64,000 bases of DNA from positions 2,790,001 to 2,854,000 of the forward strand of contig CM035313.1 of NCBI GenBank assembly GCA_002900995.3, given 5' to 3'. Shown piece by piece: positions 33,972 to 46,683 of this stretch. Below the pieces are notes generated by a model that saw only the letters and a list, made by a program, of their open reading frames with translations, searched no databases and was not told the DNA's origin. Position 1 is the stretch's first letter; each line of letters starts with the position of its first letter. The translations under genes and the position numbers were made by a program. Source of the stretch: Ganoderma boninense (taxonomy: Eukaryota > Basidiomycota > Agaricomycetes > Polyporales > Polyporaceae).

Positions 33972-35402
33972 GCTCGCAACCTCGTGCAGTCTTACACACT
34001 TGGATAGGTTCAGGAGACAATTGCTTCGGGTTGAAGGGTTAATGTTACGCTTTGACGCGCACGTAGGGTTAGCAGGAACTGGGTATATCCCTCTTGTGCC
34101 GTTGTACGATTATATGACGCGAAGGATTGTGTTCAGTAGCGCAATGTATGGCAGTCAAGAATTGCATGATCAATATCAAGTCCGCTACGCATTTTGTTCG
34201 TTTTTCTGTGCCTTCCGGTGTCTCAATGGAGCACAAGAATCAAAAAAATCACTGGAAGGGATCCGACTTCATTGGCACTACAAGGGTGTTGGAGGATGTG
34301 CAAAAGCCACAAATTTGCCTGCAGAATTTAGGTAGTAGCCGAAACGTCGTCAATAGCGCCGCCCGAATCGTCATCTCCTACGTTGTGAAGAGAGAAATGG
34401 ATACAGCACGCAGGCAACACGTACAGGAGACGAGGCATAATGTCGCGCTCGAGACAAGGATCATTTGCCTCGATATGCAGGGACGGTCAGGACAAGCGTG
34501 TGACACACGTACGGACTGGTTGGCAAGGGTCTGCGTTTGTCTCGACGATCCTTCGTAAGAAGACAGCGAATATATTAAATCGACGTTCAGTTGCGGCAAG
34601 GAGGCCTGATACATGACGGAAGTGACCACGTCAGATCCAAATGGGTCTTCGCACGAGGGCTGCTGACGTCTTCGCCTTCTATCCCACCCAGATGGATAAG
34701 CACCGGACATGCAATAGCATCGTGGTGGGAAGTGAGGGTTCGAAAGGAGCCTGTGTCGCGTCAGCGGCAGCAGATGGGTATGCATATACGAACGACGCGC
34801 ATACCTTTCATGGCCGAGATGACATCGTTGCAGACGTACACAGTGCGAAGTCGTTGTGCACTAGAGTCTAGCTCTGCAGAGACGGTGAAACACACACCTG
34901 CCCTCAACGTCTCCACTCATTCCCTTGTCATCCCTGACCGGGCAGACTCCTGTTGACTGTCGATGGTTAAGGCACCGGGTAGACGGTCGGAAATTGTAGA
35001 GAGGCCCACGCACATCACATGGCGATAGAAAGGCGCTGCGAGATAGAGTGAAGATAGAAGTCAAGGTTCCAGATGAGGGGCCGATTGGGGCGGTCGACGA
35101 GAGAAGAATATTGACGGTTATGAGAGGACGAGAGCCGGGAGATTGGCCCGCGCTGGGCCCCCCATTTACGTACAAACTTTACTATGCTCCCGCCACATAC
35201 TCTAAGGCGTCTGCATCCGCTTCTCGTCCACCCACCCTCCCACACCACCTCGACGGAACCCCACCAGCCGACCACCAGCGAAGATTCCCGCCCAGCGCGC
35301 AGACGGTGGCGGCATTGGTCACAGCGCACGGCGAGCGACTTTCTGTACCACCATCCGGCAGCCCGCCCAACCCGCTCAGGTTCTGAATCAAGCTCGTGCG
35401 CT
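33972..35402. other. Intergenic region, no gene recognised
   Basis: About 1.4 kb downstream of the aldolase-family gene. Frames on both strands have no protein-like features or motifs. Confidence 0.4.
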
Positions 35403-35905
35403 ATGGACCCTCCAGGGCAGCGTGAAGCGCTGAAAGTACGAAGGTTCGTGCTTCGAGAATTGTCGGCGCATGACGTCCTTAAAAGATGCGCATATAGCCA
35501 CCCATTCGTGCGCCAAACAACCCGGTTCTCGGACTACGCGTCCACGACCCCCTTCACGGGTACACTCAGTACGTCATTACACCTGGTCAAGCGATTCTGT
35601 ACCTCTCGGCTGGTCATACCATGGTCTGGGCTCTTCCATTCTCATGGTATGTACCGGGATGGATGCCCGTGCCCCAGGGTTTACATCCGAGTACATATGA
35701 GAAGGAGAAGCCAGACCACGGTATAAACGGCCGAGCCCATACAGACGAAGCTCAAGAGCTTCGTCGAATTTACGTTTCAGCCCTCGCTGACTTGGATACG
35801 CGGTCTACTATAGAAACTGGATGGGACAGTAACCTGCGGACGCACCGGGATCATGAAGAATTCGTTTGGCGAAGGGTCGACACCTTGGAAAGGCGAAGAT
35901 TGTAA
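35403..35905 (+). CDS. Candidate small two-exon protein, 146 aa, unknown
   Basis: ATG at 35403, a short first exon (MDPPGQREALK), a 62-nt GTACGA...ATATAG intron (35436-35497), then a 135-codon exon to the stop at 35905; the phase is kept exactly. The second exon has a hydrophobic, aromatic-rich central strand (QYVITPGQAILYLSAGHTMV, then WALPFSWYVPGWMPVP) and a charged C-terminus rich in Glu/Arg/Asp. I recognise no family. The hydrophobic stretch has Tyr, His and Pro and is not a convincing membrane helix. The single clean intron and protein-like composition make it more plausible than neighbouring frames, but expression evidence is needed. Confidence 0.4.
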
Positions 35906-38900
35906 CGCCGGCCTTTGGCTGGCCTTGACATGGAGGGTCCGGGGGATGAGAGGGAGGGGTTCAGGGCGAGAGGAATCGAGTCGAGGGTCGGAATGATGGG
36001 AGGACGACAAGCCAAGTAGCCTGTGCTTTTATAGGCGACGTTGCGTCGAAGGACGCCCACTCTATGTCGCCTGGCCCCCTAGGTGCGTGCCGGTTTCATC
36101 GATTCTCTACGTTCCCATCAGTAACGCCTTCGATCAAGAGTAGGAATGACGTTGCCAGAAATGGGGTTTGATGCTCGTTCCGCGGATGAGACAGCCCCCC
36201 CTCGGAAAGAGCAAACACAAACATGAGTTCTCCCGGAGATCCTCAATGAGGCCATTTGATCTAGTGGGCTTTCAGTTGTGATGAGTGGCGGCGCAATACA
36301 CGCAGGTGCGGACAGAAAACCAAGCCTACCGTGGGCACTTGTTCATAGCGTCTCCTTTGTTTGCATATGATCAAATTTTCCGCCATTGCCAGCTCCTCGA
36401 GGTGCGCTGGACGCCCTCGCCCAGCTGGCGATCTTGCCACCGTGACCTTTTCCAAAATTTCGACCCTGCAGCGGTGACAGGTCCCATCGATATCGGGGAT
36501 GGGGATCCGGTTGGGAGGGTGTATGGTCGAGCCGCAGAGGGGCCACACGTCGTCCAAGGTCCCCAAGTTGGCCAAATTAATCGCAAGGTTTCGAAACAAG
36601 CCATCGGAAGCACGCAGCATTTTGAACCGTGGTCTTGGAGAGCCGACCGTGAGGCTGTTTCTGCGGACCGGGGCGAAGAACCGGGGCGAAAATGAAAGCG
36701 TGGGCGGAAGGCGGGAAAGAGACACTCCGCCAATTTACCTTGAATTTACCAACTCCGAGCGGTAGCCGCGCGTGTTTGGGAGAGCTGCCCCTCGGGCCCC
36801 GCCTGGCCTTCCCTAACGTCCATTGGCAACCCGTCGACAACGATCTCTAGACACTTCGCTGACTTTCGTCTTTCTTCGGATTCTGAAACTCAACTCGCTG
36901 TGTTGCCTTCAGCTGTGGCCGGAACACCCATCATCGTCTAACTGTACAACCTCCGAACGTCAAACCGGAACCTTCTTGCAGTTTCTGGTCCTAGCGTCTT
37001 CTGCCTCGCATCGGCCTTCCTGATCGTGAATATCACTCCGCTAGCCGATTGATTGTTCGTCATGGGACAGGTGAATGCAGGCTCCAGTCGATCGACGGAT
37101 GTTCAAGAGCTCCAACTCCAACGCCTCGTGGGGAGGGGGAAATATCGGCCGGTGATTTGGGAGGTGAGTTCGACATGTGTTCGTCCACGTCGGTTACTCA
37201 ACCTGTCATGTGTCCGTACATGCAGGCTTGTGGATCGAGTTGGGACGGACCTGTGCCGTGCACCGGAGGTGTCTGCGGGGAACGAGCACACCTCCTGCCC
37301 CCCAGGTGAGCCGTAGTCGTCGCTCTCCACCCCTTCAGAATTTCAATTGTGTCCTTCGTACATCGACCTGAAGCTACGGTCAATCCCTCGTCGAAGTCTA
37401 GATGCATGCAAAGCAGCTGGCTTCGAGGGCCTCATCGACACCAAATCAAATCCCTATTCCTTCGCGTCACCAGCCGCCGCCCCGACCGAGCAGAAATCTT
37501 GCCGAAGAGCTTAGCCGTACGGCCCCGCCATACTCGGATGCATTGGGATCCTATGCGAGGGCGATCTCGATATCTACATTCTCATAGGAATAACCGTCAA
37601 GGTGAGGATTATAGCCTTTGACCGCTAAGAGATCGACGTTGATCTAATCAGTGTTGCCGTATCTTGCTGCCTCTTCGCTTCCGCCCCCGTGTTTTGCGGA
37701 TATACATACGTTCACGGTATGTCCTTCTAATATTCAAAGCGATTTCTTTGCCGTACGAACCCACGCTCGCCGCACTTTTATCGTGCGGTCCTGGGCGAGA
37801 GTTGCTGGTTTCCTAATTCGCGATACTCAATAACGCGGTTTGACTTTTACGTCCTAGATGCCATGTGACCAACCCCAACGCTGCTCTTTTTCTCTTACCC
37901 GGGGCCCCGCAAACGCATGTCCAGGGTCTTCTGGCTGTGCGAGGAGCTTATTTGGCCCGACAAGCGGCGATAGAGAAAGGCCAGCATCGATGAAGACGTA
38001 GCGCGCCGCTCTGGGGTTATCATGCCGTCATGACCGATGGCCTGAAGGCCTGATGGAACGGTCTCAAGCGGAGCGTCGATTTTGGTACGTGATAAATCCT
38101 TGCGCTTGTTATGCACGGAGTTTTGTTCCGGGGCGCGCTCAGATGGCGCATGACATTGTCTACGGCCTCAATATTGCCCAGCATATTCCTGGCTTATTTC
38201 TTGCAGGCTTGTTCTTTCCGTTGCGAAACATGCCTTTCAGCTCATAACCGCGCCCCTCGTCGTTTGGAGAGCACGAATGTACTTGAGCAGACGTTCCATG
38301 CTGCTCACCAGAGATAGCTCTTGCGCGTCTTCATATATGAGAGTTGAACCCGTTCTCATGAGCGAGTACAGGCAGCGTTTACCATACGTGACATGCTTGG
38401 CCTTCGTGGTATGCTGCATACGCGACGCTCGTTTCTTCGAACCACAGAAAGCCTTGAAATGGTAATGATGGCTACCAGATATTACACCATCAATGCGCTC
38501 ATTGCTCGAACCTCAGATCGATATAGACCGTCGGTCGCCTTCATTCCGAGGCTCAAACCCGTTCCTCCCAATTTGCAATCATTCTCGCCCATGAGGCCCA
38601 TGAGGTGAAAGCACGCCTCGAACGACAAATCGATGAGCCGGGATGGTGGATGGGCACGTCGTCCGCCAATGCTGAAGGTGAGCATTGAGACGGCACGGTC
38701 ACCCGCGCAGGATGTTCGCATCCCGGAGTACCGTCGGAAAGGCTCATGTGCAGCGTTGTTGAGGTCCCTCCAGGCCACCGGCCGCGATCAGAGTTCTGTG
38801 AGCTTCACGCTCATCCAGTCCGCAGGCACTGTTGACGCAGGAGAAGCCAATGCCGAGCGGTTTACCAGGCTCCGACCTCGTTTCCGGCAGGCGTCCGAGC

Positions 38901-41191
38901 GCACATCCGTTCATCCGATTGCCGAACCCGGATTTTGTGGTCCTCCTCTTCGGTGCTTCCCATAGCTCCCATCCTAGCCAGACACTCGGTCCTGCGAATG
39001 CGCGCGACACCCGGGCCTTTTGCGCGCGCCGTTTGTCCTGGCGGACTACGAAGAGAGCGCCCTCTGAGTTCCTAGGTCAAAGGGGGTTGCTCATCCCCAA
39101 TTGGGCACCGAGTTTCCGGAAGCTTCACCTTGCAAATCGGAGCGTACTCGGCGAGGCAAGGTGAGCTGCGATCCTATGCTAGCCGCCAGCGGACTTAGTT
39201 CTGAGGTTGTCATATGACGGCCCGCGCTCTTCACGAGTGACGACTCTGACGCTTTTTTTCCCCTCTCGGGCCCCAGAGTTCCATTCTTTGCCCTAGGGAG
39301 GAGGCGAGAAGCAATGTTGCGATCGCTGGAAACTATTGCCAGGCCATCCCTTTGCACGGCCCACGAGCGATCTGACACTCGGGGTCGGTCATACCGGGCG
39401 CTCCTTAGCTCCTTGGTCATGCTCTGGCGCAGGAATACGATTTGACTTTAAGTGGTAGGATGACCTCCTTAGGGCATCGAATCGATCGACGAAGACGTTG
39501 AGAAGGCTGTTCCGCTGCAAGACCAGAAGCGCGAGGAAGCCAGCGGCAGGAAACGTTGTTGAAACAAAACAGAGCATCTCCCGACATTAATGGCCTCTCG
39601 TGGCCTCGGTGCCATTCGAAACGCAGACCCAGCGTTGCCCTCTTATGAAGCCAAGGCGACAAGTGGAGAAACCAACAACGGCACCAGTAGCGTTCGATTT
39701 GGGCCCCAACGCGACCCCACCACGGCTGCACGACGCCGTAATGATCGTCGCCAGTCTGCCGTTTAGTCTTTTCTGTATCTGAGGTGCTCTCGGGGCAGTC
39801 ACGTCGGAACGGCAGAGCCGTTGTGGGGTCATGTCGGGATCAAAATCCCCCGTTTTCACCTCCACCTTTGCCTCCTTGTTTCAGCTCATTTACCTTTTTG
39901 AGTTTGAAATGTTGCTCGCTCCCTACGCCCGCCACCATGCCCATAACGCACCATCCCAGGCCCATTCCAAATATTCAACGCCGTGTGCAGTGCACGTTTT
40001 TCTCCTCTCGTCATCCACTGAGCGTCTTCTCAGTCTGGCCTCGATGTAACGTTCAGCGTCCCGCGAGCGTCTTGTTGTCTCGTCTCTCTAATGCCGACGG
40101 GTACCGAGTGCCGCTGAATGAAGATAGGCTTCCGCGTGCTGTGTTCGGTTCCGTTGAATGTCCTACTTATTCGCCTAGACCCACCGTCTCGCCTGCCAGA
40201 CGGACCATAGTCGACTGATGGACTCACACGCCACATCCTCTCCCTCCCACTCGCCCTGGGTTCGCAATCCTTCTGCCCGCAATGTTCATGCTTGGAGTGT
40301 AATATTTGGGGAACATGTTCTCCTCGATATCCAAGGTGATTCTGTGGGTGTTGAGATATCTTCATGGGGCCTCTAGTAGAGGCTTGTGGATCCGTATGGT
40401 GAGAGAGTAGTACGTATTATCCTCGGATAACTAGGTGGGTGTACTGCCACAGGGCCTGGAAACAGTTGTCCGCCCACGGAAGGGAGCGAAGACTTCCCTA
40501 CATAGAAATTGAGTGATTAGCTCTTCCTGACGTCTATATAATGGGGCTTATGCTTTGGCTGGACGGCATTTCCCTTGGACCCTGGGGAGAGCGTTCAATA
40601 AATAAAAGTTCCAAAGTCTTTTGCCGGTCTACGGGTTCGAAAGGAGCAAGTCGTGCTACTGGGCGCTTTAGTTTCCATTTTTAGATTCGGCCTTCCTTCA
40701 CTGTAGAATATCCTGACTTCAACCAGCCTCACCTTTATGCTAAGCGAGCAACGAGAAATATATCATACAAATTTTTGAACTAAGATGCATTCTTAGAACT
40801 CTGACTATCACTATGTGAAGGGAAGGGAATGTGCTTCCCAAACTGGTAACTCTAGCGCCCGATGAATGGTGGCTTGACCTTGGGCGCCTCTTTGTCCCTC
40901 GCCAACTTGAAGGGCCATGAAAAGCATAACACGGTGCATTTTCATGCAATGTCATCTCCCAGGTAAACTCAGAAGGGTAGCATAATGGTGTGGAAGGATA
41001 TGCGAACTTCGTGTTCATCAAGGCAGTGCTAGTGCTAGGTCGAGCGATGCACTGCGTGCCAGTGACAGAAAACTAGACCAGAACAATCATGAAAAAAAAC
41101 ATGATAATACTACACACAGGTTTCCCATGGTCCACTTCATATTCAAGCTCCCTTCTACCAAGAGTAACCGAGAATCTACGACTCGAAAATC
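35906..41191. other. Gene-poor stretch of about 5.3 kb
   Basis: No recognised protein on either strand. A weak candidate starts at 37062 (MGQVNAGSSRSTDVQELQLQ) with a plausible GTGAGT donor after RPVIWE, but its continuation is not convincing. No LTRs, reverse transcriptase or transposase motifs were recognised. Base composition is like the rest of the window. Confidence 0.4.
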
Positions 41192-43132
41192 CTACTGCAA
41201 CCGCTTGCCAGAGACTTCCGGGGTGGGGGACTCTGCTGAGCTACGACGGCCGGTTTGATCGATTATCTGGCCAACCTCGACGTCCATGAGCCCGTCGGCC
41301 CTGTAGTCGGGGGCATAGAAATACAAGGCGGGTAGGGCGACCAGGAGAGCCCCAACGATGTTGCCGAGATACGCCGCGATGAGAGACCTGCATGGGGTTG
41401 GAGCGGTAGTGAAGAAGACTGTCAGCGGCGCATCTTGTGATGAAGAAGAGCGGTGAAGTGTCACGCACTTGCGGATATATTCGGCGACTGTAAGCTGCAA
41501 ATAGAAGGTGAGCTGCAGACCGGGCTTCTCGGGGAGGAGCCTTGCTTACGGGTGCGCCGAAGAGGATACCGAGGGGGACCGAGAACATGTTTGCCACAAC
41601 TGTTGCTCCATATTAGTCTCGCAGACAGCGCACCGCAACTACTTTCCTTACCGTGGTCGTAACCGCACGTCACGAAAATCTACGTCGCACGCCAGAGCCA
41701 TGCCAGGAACCCAGGTCAGCGTTCTAACCACGCCACGGCAGACATCCAGCTGGAATATCGAACATACCATAATCGGGATCCACATCGCCACGATCTGTGG
41801 AGCAGAGAAGGGTCGGCAACCGAGCATTCCATCACAATCAAACTCTACTGGCCACGGGGCAGCAGGGGAAACACGCAAAGTTCAAACCTTACCTTGGAGA
41901 GCGTCTCACGTGCCCCTGCCGCTTGCTGCGCAATGGGACAGAATGCCACAGTCAGCGCCGCAAAGCAAGACTTCGAGTTTCACGGGAGGCAGCTTACCCA
42001 AACCGCCACGCAGACCAGCCAGTTGCAAGCGATGCCGCGCAAGAATATCTGGTGCCACTCCGGGTCAGCCGCTTTGTGCCTGCAAAACGCGAAAAGTCAG
42101 TGACGTGTGGCTGAAACGCGAGCGGCCGGCAGGAGGCTGAGCGGAAACACAGGGCGAGAACGGGGTATGGATGTACGAACAGGGCGAAGGAGACGGCGAA
42201 GGAGTTGTAGGGCGCGGTGGAGATTACGCCCGTATCTGCCAGAACCGTGGCGATCAGCCTCAGAAGCCCACGCCCAAGCCCCGATCCGACTTACACTTGA
42301 CAAGTACGGCAGCGAAGAACAGGCTCCCGCATAGATTCCCGAACGTCACTGCGCCGCACACCCGTCAGCATCTCCGACACCCACCAATGCCGGGCCCGAG
42401 CAGGGGCTCACCGACGAGCCAGTTGAATGGCAGCGACCACCATGGCACGGCACCCTTGATGCACGCCATAGGGAAGATCTGCACGAGAGGAAAGCAGGCA
42501 AGGCAACAGTCAGCATCGCCTGGCAACGGAAGATTGACAACTCGGAGCGCTGACCATCATGTTGCTCGTCAGAAGTTCCTGTCCTTGCAGTACGATCCTG
42601 TTCAACAACATCCGTCAGCCACCGTCACGCCTACGTTCGGTCCCCTCGGCTAAACATCATTATCACGCACCGCCGGCAAGGCGTATGGTAGTGCCGAGGC
42701 GGATGGTACGAGAATGAGATGGGGGAAAGCCAACGATGATTGAGGATCATAGCGGTGCAGAGATGCTCGGGTGATGGGGGTAGGAGATGGCTGGTCTCGA
42801 CGTACATGATGAGTCCGACGGGGAACACGGCTCCGGAGAAAAACTTGACGAGCCCGGGGTTGGAGGCGTTGATACCCTCAGAGCCTCCGCCGATTACCTC
42901 TGAGAGGAGGCCTCCAAAGGACAACATCACTCCTGCAGCGACCTGATAGAGTGAAGTCCGGAAGCCGGAGTCAGCGGGATCCGTTGACGACGGCGCTGGG
43001 GAAATGCGGGGAACGCACCGCCTTGAAGAACACAATATCTGCGCGAGTGCGATGCTTCGTCACCCCGCTATCAATCATTGCGACTGCGACCTGGGCGGGC
43101 TTGAGCGTGCTCGGGGGATCAAAGATAGCCAT
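41192..43132 (-). CDS. Formate/nitrite transporter (FNT) family protein
   Basis: The start at 43132 encodes MAIFDPPSTLKPAQVAVAM. Exons then give AAGVMLSFGGLLSEVIGGG, LVKFFSGAVFPVGLIM, VLQGQELLTSNMM, IFPMACIKGAVPWW with SLPFNWLV, TFGNLCGSLFFAAVLVK, APYNSFAVSFAL, WHQIFLRGIACNWLVCVAVW, IVAMWIPIM, IFVTCGYDH, VVANMFSVPLGILFGAPV, VAEYIRK and SLIAAYLGNIVGALLVALP. The segments G-Q-E-L-x-T-S-N-M, RGIxCNWLVC and GxDHVVANMF are hallmarks of this family of pentameric channel-like carriers for formate or nitrite (A. nidulans NitA type). About eleven or more short introns cut exons down to 9-30 codons. The tail ends PTPEVSGKRLQ at 41192. Confidence 0.92.
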
Positions 43133-45636
43133 CGTCGTAGAATGGTGTCGGGACCGCAACGCAAGAAGGGTATGTATAATAAGAAGACGAGCTGTCAAGT
43201 AATCGTGGGGCGCAAGAACGACGGCGAGAACGCAAAGCTGGGCGGGTGACCCGTCCGTGCACGAACAAGCGAACGGGGAGAAGTCGGCGCTGGTAGAGTT
43301 GAGTGGGAAACACGGCTGTGGTCGTGTTCGAGATATATACCCGCGTACGCCACGGTGGGCCGCCACAGGGAATCGGGCAGGCGTCAGGCTTCTCCTGCTC
43401 GCCGTGCACTCGAATCGGGTGCGGGGCATGCGTGTCGCTGTTCTACTTGCGCCGCAAATAGCCTGGGTCCGAGCCATGCCAGGTCGCTCCACACGCTGCC
43501 CTCCTCACGCCCCGAACCGGACGCGCCTTTGCCAGGGATCCCCGGGGACGGGGCGAGGAAGCAAGGATCAGGAGACCCCATTGGCCCTGGTTCTGTTCGC
43601 GCGTGAGATAAGCAGGAGCTCTACGGGAACCTTATCATCAACCGGCGTACTTTACCGAACAAGGGTCTGTGCGCTGGCATTAGGTTAGATTGGTGGATTC
43701 GGGAAAGTGAGTTGGCGAACGCGCGCAAAGCGCGGGCGAACTTGATCAGCGCCAGCCTGGGCTTGCATGGAACACATGGCTCAGAAGCTCGTGGAAGACG
43801 ACTTGGAAGTATGGGAGTCGCGCTAAGAGATTCAGAGACGGCGGCACCTTGGGGGTGGAGGATGACAGCAGCCCACCGGACGTGATGTTGAGAGACACCG
43901 TTCATGGCGTCTATTGATTATGAGTAGTGCGGGGAAATAGAGAGTGTGGGATGGAAGGTCGAGCGCAGGCGCGGCTAGTCGCGGACGCCGAGAGGTTGAA
44001 TTGTTCCTGTGACGAATATCGAGATCGACTACCCGGACCCGACGATGTCTCCATGTCGGCGCTGGTTCTAGACAGTCCATCTGCCCCGTGTGTCCATGCC
44101 AAGGAGAGCCAAAATATATTGTATCAAACCTGGCTGACGGAGTGAATATGAGTCGTGGCATCTGAAGGCCTGACCAAATGCCGACCTAAGGATAGCAAAC
44201 CTATTCAAAGCATGTGACATGTCAAAGTGATGGAGAGACAAACCGACGACGAGTCCATCGTGCACAAATTGCGGGGTGACCGATCCGATCGATCGAGGGT
44301 GTGCGATGAAGAAAATCTAACAGGCTTGACGGGTTTGTTCGCCGGACTTGCGGAGAACAGGAGAACCATGGGGAAAAGTGCGGCGGCCAACGGCGGCCGA
44401 CGGCGTCCGGAGGTAAGCGGGCCGGGGAGCTTAGGTGATGTAAGCAAGCGCCAGAACACAGCCTTCAGGCAAACCGCGGATGTTTCGCCCCCCCCCCCCC
44501 GACCGAGTGCGCGCCCACGCGGCGCGGGGCCGCAGTCCCTCACGGAGAGTATGTGTTCTTGCGGCTCAGCTGTGTAGCCTCCCGCGACGAGTTGGTCGTC
44601 ACCCAGCGCGCACGGCGTATCCTGCCCTTCCCGTCAAGTGGGCGCACATTCGGTGCCTGCCTGTCCGTCGCGACCTAGAACTCACGCGCAAAGCGTGGTG
44701 CTTCCTCCAAGTCCGGAGAGTGCACAAGCACTCACCGCGGATGTTTCGCCCTGCCCATGGAGTGCGCGCCCACGCGGCGCGGGGCCGGAGTCCCTCATGG
44801 AGAGTTTGTGTTCTTGCGCATTGGGTGCCTCGCGCGGCGGGTGTCTGCCTCTGCGTCGCGACCTGGAACTCACGCGCAAAGCCCCGGGGGAGGAGAATGC
44901 ACGTGCACTCACCGTGATGGTTGCTGACTGCGCGGCGAGTGAGTGTTCCCTCGAAGTGCATAGGACTTGCCGCTATGCCAAGGGCGGGTGCAGCAGCGGT
45001 GCCGCTGTGTTAGCATTTGTGTTCTGCCAGTGGGCGCGCATGGTCATTGGTCGAGCGTGTGATATTGGAGCGGCATTAGATATACGGAAAGGGCGGGCCG
45101 CGGACGGCCGAGGACGGCGGAAAACGGCGGAAACCGACGGCGGCCGGCGCACTCAACCCCACAGTGCTGATGTTCTGGACTTGCGTACAGCTCGAGGATC
45201 CCGACATCTGGAAGTTGCAAGCCCAGAGTCGAGACATCCAAGTAGTATCAGATGTGATGTCCCTGCTTTTAGCTTTCTCATCTTGGCGCAACCATGGACA
45301 ATGCCTGTTACGAAAGATCACATGCAAACATGGATCAGAGGACTTTCGGTAGAAGTGCTTGTAAAGATATCGGCTCGTGCAATACAGTTCTTAGAAACTA
45401 AGCCAATAGATTTGTTAGCGAATACTCTTCAATGACTTCGTACTCACATCCTCACAGTTCTATGCATGGGGCTTGATCTTCCACCGCTCTATCTCCCGAT
45501 TCTCTCGGTCCGAGCCCAACTCGTGATCAAGTCCGCAACAACCGTTACACTCCTCCTTTGGCGGCCCAACGCATCCATCTCCAAGGCCTTCTAGACTCCT
45601 TTGAGCCCTTGCTATGCTTCCCAACCCTCTTCATAT
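43133..45636. other. Non-coding region upstream of the FNT gene
   Basis: 2.5 kb without a recognised gene: the FNT promoter (just right of 43132), then the GC-rich direct repeat, a G/C-rich stretch of GGCGG-type units near 45.1 kb, and the 3' flank of the next gene. Confidence 0.4.
44474..44913 (+). repeat. GC-rich direct repeat, two units, about 261-bp period
   Basis: Unit 1 starts CCGCGGATGTTTCGCC at 44474 and unit 2 at 44735. Shared blocks include the segments containing CCCACGCGGCGCGGGGCC, GTCCCTCA, GTGTTCTTGCG, CGTCGCGACCT and ACTCACGCGCAAAGC. Unit 2 is shorter, about 180 bp. Unit 1 contains a run of 13 C (44488-44500). No function is evident. Confidence 0.8.
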
Positions 45637-46683
45637 CTACGATTCTCCCGAAGGCCCGCTCATCTCCGCAAGCGGTCCCTCTGCCATCCACTCGCGACGG
45701 TCCAAATCGTACGCAGCTCCCTCTAACACACGTCCGAGCTCGAGGTTCAACGCCGGACGCCCCACTCGGGCCACACGGATATCCTGCAGCGCGACCATCA
45801 TGTTCTCCTTCTCGTCCTGCGCCTTCACAGCGTCGGTGTTGTACTTCGGACTGATGACGAGCCCCCGGAGTGCCCCAAACTTGAGATCCGGCGGGGCTGC
45901 ACATAGCAAGTCCCGCAACGCAGCCACAGACCCCTCGTCCGCGCCCGTGATCCGGAGGTGCGCCACCTGCGGCGCCGCGGCAGCCCACAGCGGCAACGTA
46001 TGTTGCCACTCGCCGTCTGCGAGGTGCAGCTGCTCGAGCGCGGGGAACGGCGGTGCCGCGGCGAGCTCCTCGCCCGTTGGGGCCGCCCCAGCGCCGAAGT
46101 GCTTCGAGTCTACTGGCTCCGTCCAGGGTCGCTGCTTCGACAGCGTGTGGACGAGGAGCGAGTCGTCCGTGACGAGCGTCAGCGAGCGCAAGACGGGGAA
46201 CGGCTGTGCGCACGGGACGAAGGGGAGGGTCACCTGTGGCGACTGGAGGACGGTGAGCGTGGCGAGGTGCGAAGCGACGAGCGCAAAGAGGCGCGCGACG
46301 CGTGAGACAAACTCGGTGTTCCAGGAGATCTTGGCTTGCAGCCAGGAGTAGTAGTCGCGGAAGTGGATCGCACCCTCCAGAACGATTATGTCGACCTTGG
46401 GAGGGAGAAAGGCGAAAGTGAGGTGCCGGACGCGAGGAGGGTCGGCCGGCGCCGAAGACACCGATGCGGCGGCGAGAGCGGCTTCATACGCCGAGAGGAA
46501 TTTGCGGAGCTGTCGGATGCTATGGAGCTCGACAGAGCGGAAAACGTAGGTCGCAGAGGATGAGCGGAAGGCGTGGGAGGTGCGCGCGAGGCAAGCCCCG
46601 GTGCGGCCGCCGTCGGTGCAGGCAAAGGAAAAAATATGGTTCCAGACTTCGACAGGGGTATCGATTGGAGAACCAGGTGTCAT
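45637..46683 (-). CDS. F-box-like protein of the CTDGG family, 348 aa
   Basis: Intronless. The N-terminus reads PVEVWNHIFSFACTDGGRTG followed by CLARTSHAFRSSS and YVFRSVELHS, an F-box-like three-helix start (P-x-E-[IV]-W-x-x-I-F) with the invariant CTDGG insert also seen in the genes at 57452 and 59286. Later shared blocks are LTFAFLPP, ARLFALVASHLATLTVLQS, FPVLRSLTLVTDDSLLVHT, FPALEQLHLADGEWQHTLPL and PQVAHLRITGAD. Such proteins usually bind Skp1 and serve as SCF ubiquitin-ligase adaptors; Agaricomycetes carry many. The part after the F-box has leucine-rich, strand-helix character. No substrate can be inferred. It lacks the long acidic insert and tail of the two larger paralogues. Confidence 0.75.
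   Translation of the reverse strand: MTPGSPIDTPVEVWNHIFSFACTDGGRTGACLARTSHAFRSSSATYVFRSVELHSIRQLRKFLSAYEAALAAASVSSAPADPPRVRHLTFAFLPPKVDIIVLEGAIHFRDYYSWLQAKISWNTEFVSRVARLFALVASHLATLTVLQSPQVTLPFVPCAQPFPVLRSLTLVTDDSLLVHTLSKQRPWTEPVDSKHFGAGAAPTGEELAAAPPFPALEQLHLADGEWQHTLPLWAAAAPQVAHLRITGADEGSVAALRDLLCAAPPDLKFGALRGLVISPKYNTDAVKAQDEKENMMVALQDIRVARVGRPALNLELGRVLEGAAYDLDRREWMAEGPLAEMSGPSGES

Noticed and set aside
37062..37610. Possible gene starting MGQVNAGSSRSTDV
   Set aside because: The first donor looks good, but downstream exons cannot be joined into a convincing protein.
34730..40640. GGTTCGAAAGGAGC-like sequences resembling a tRNA T-loop (near 34.74 and 40.63 kb)
   Set aside because: No matching acceptor stem or anticodon arm around them.
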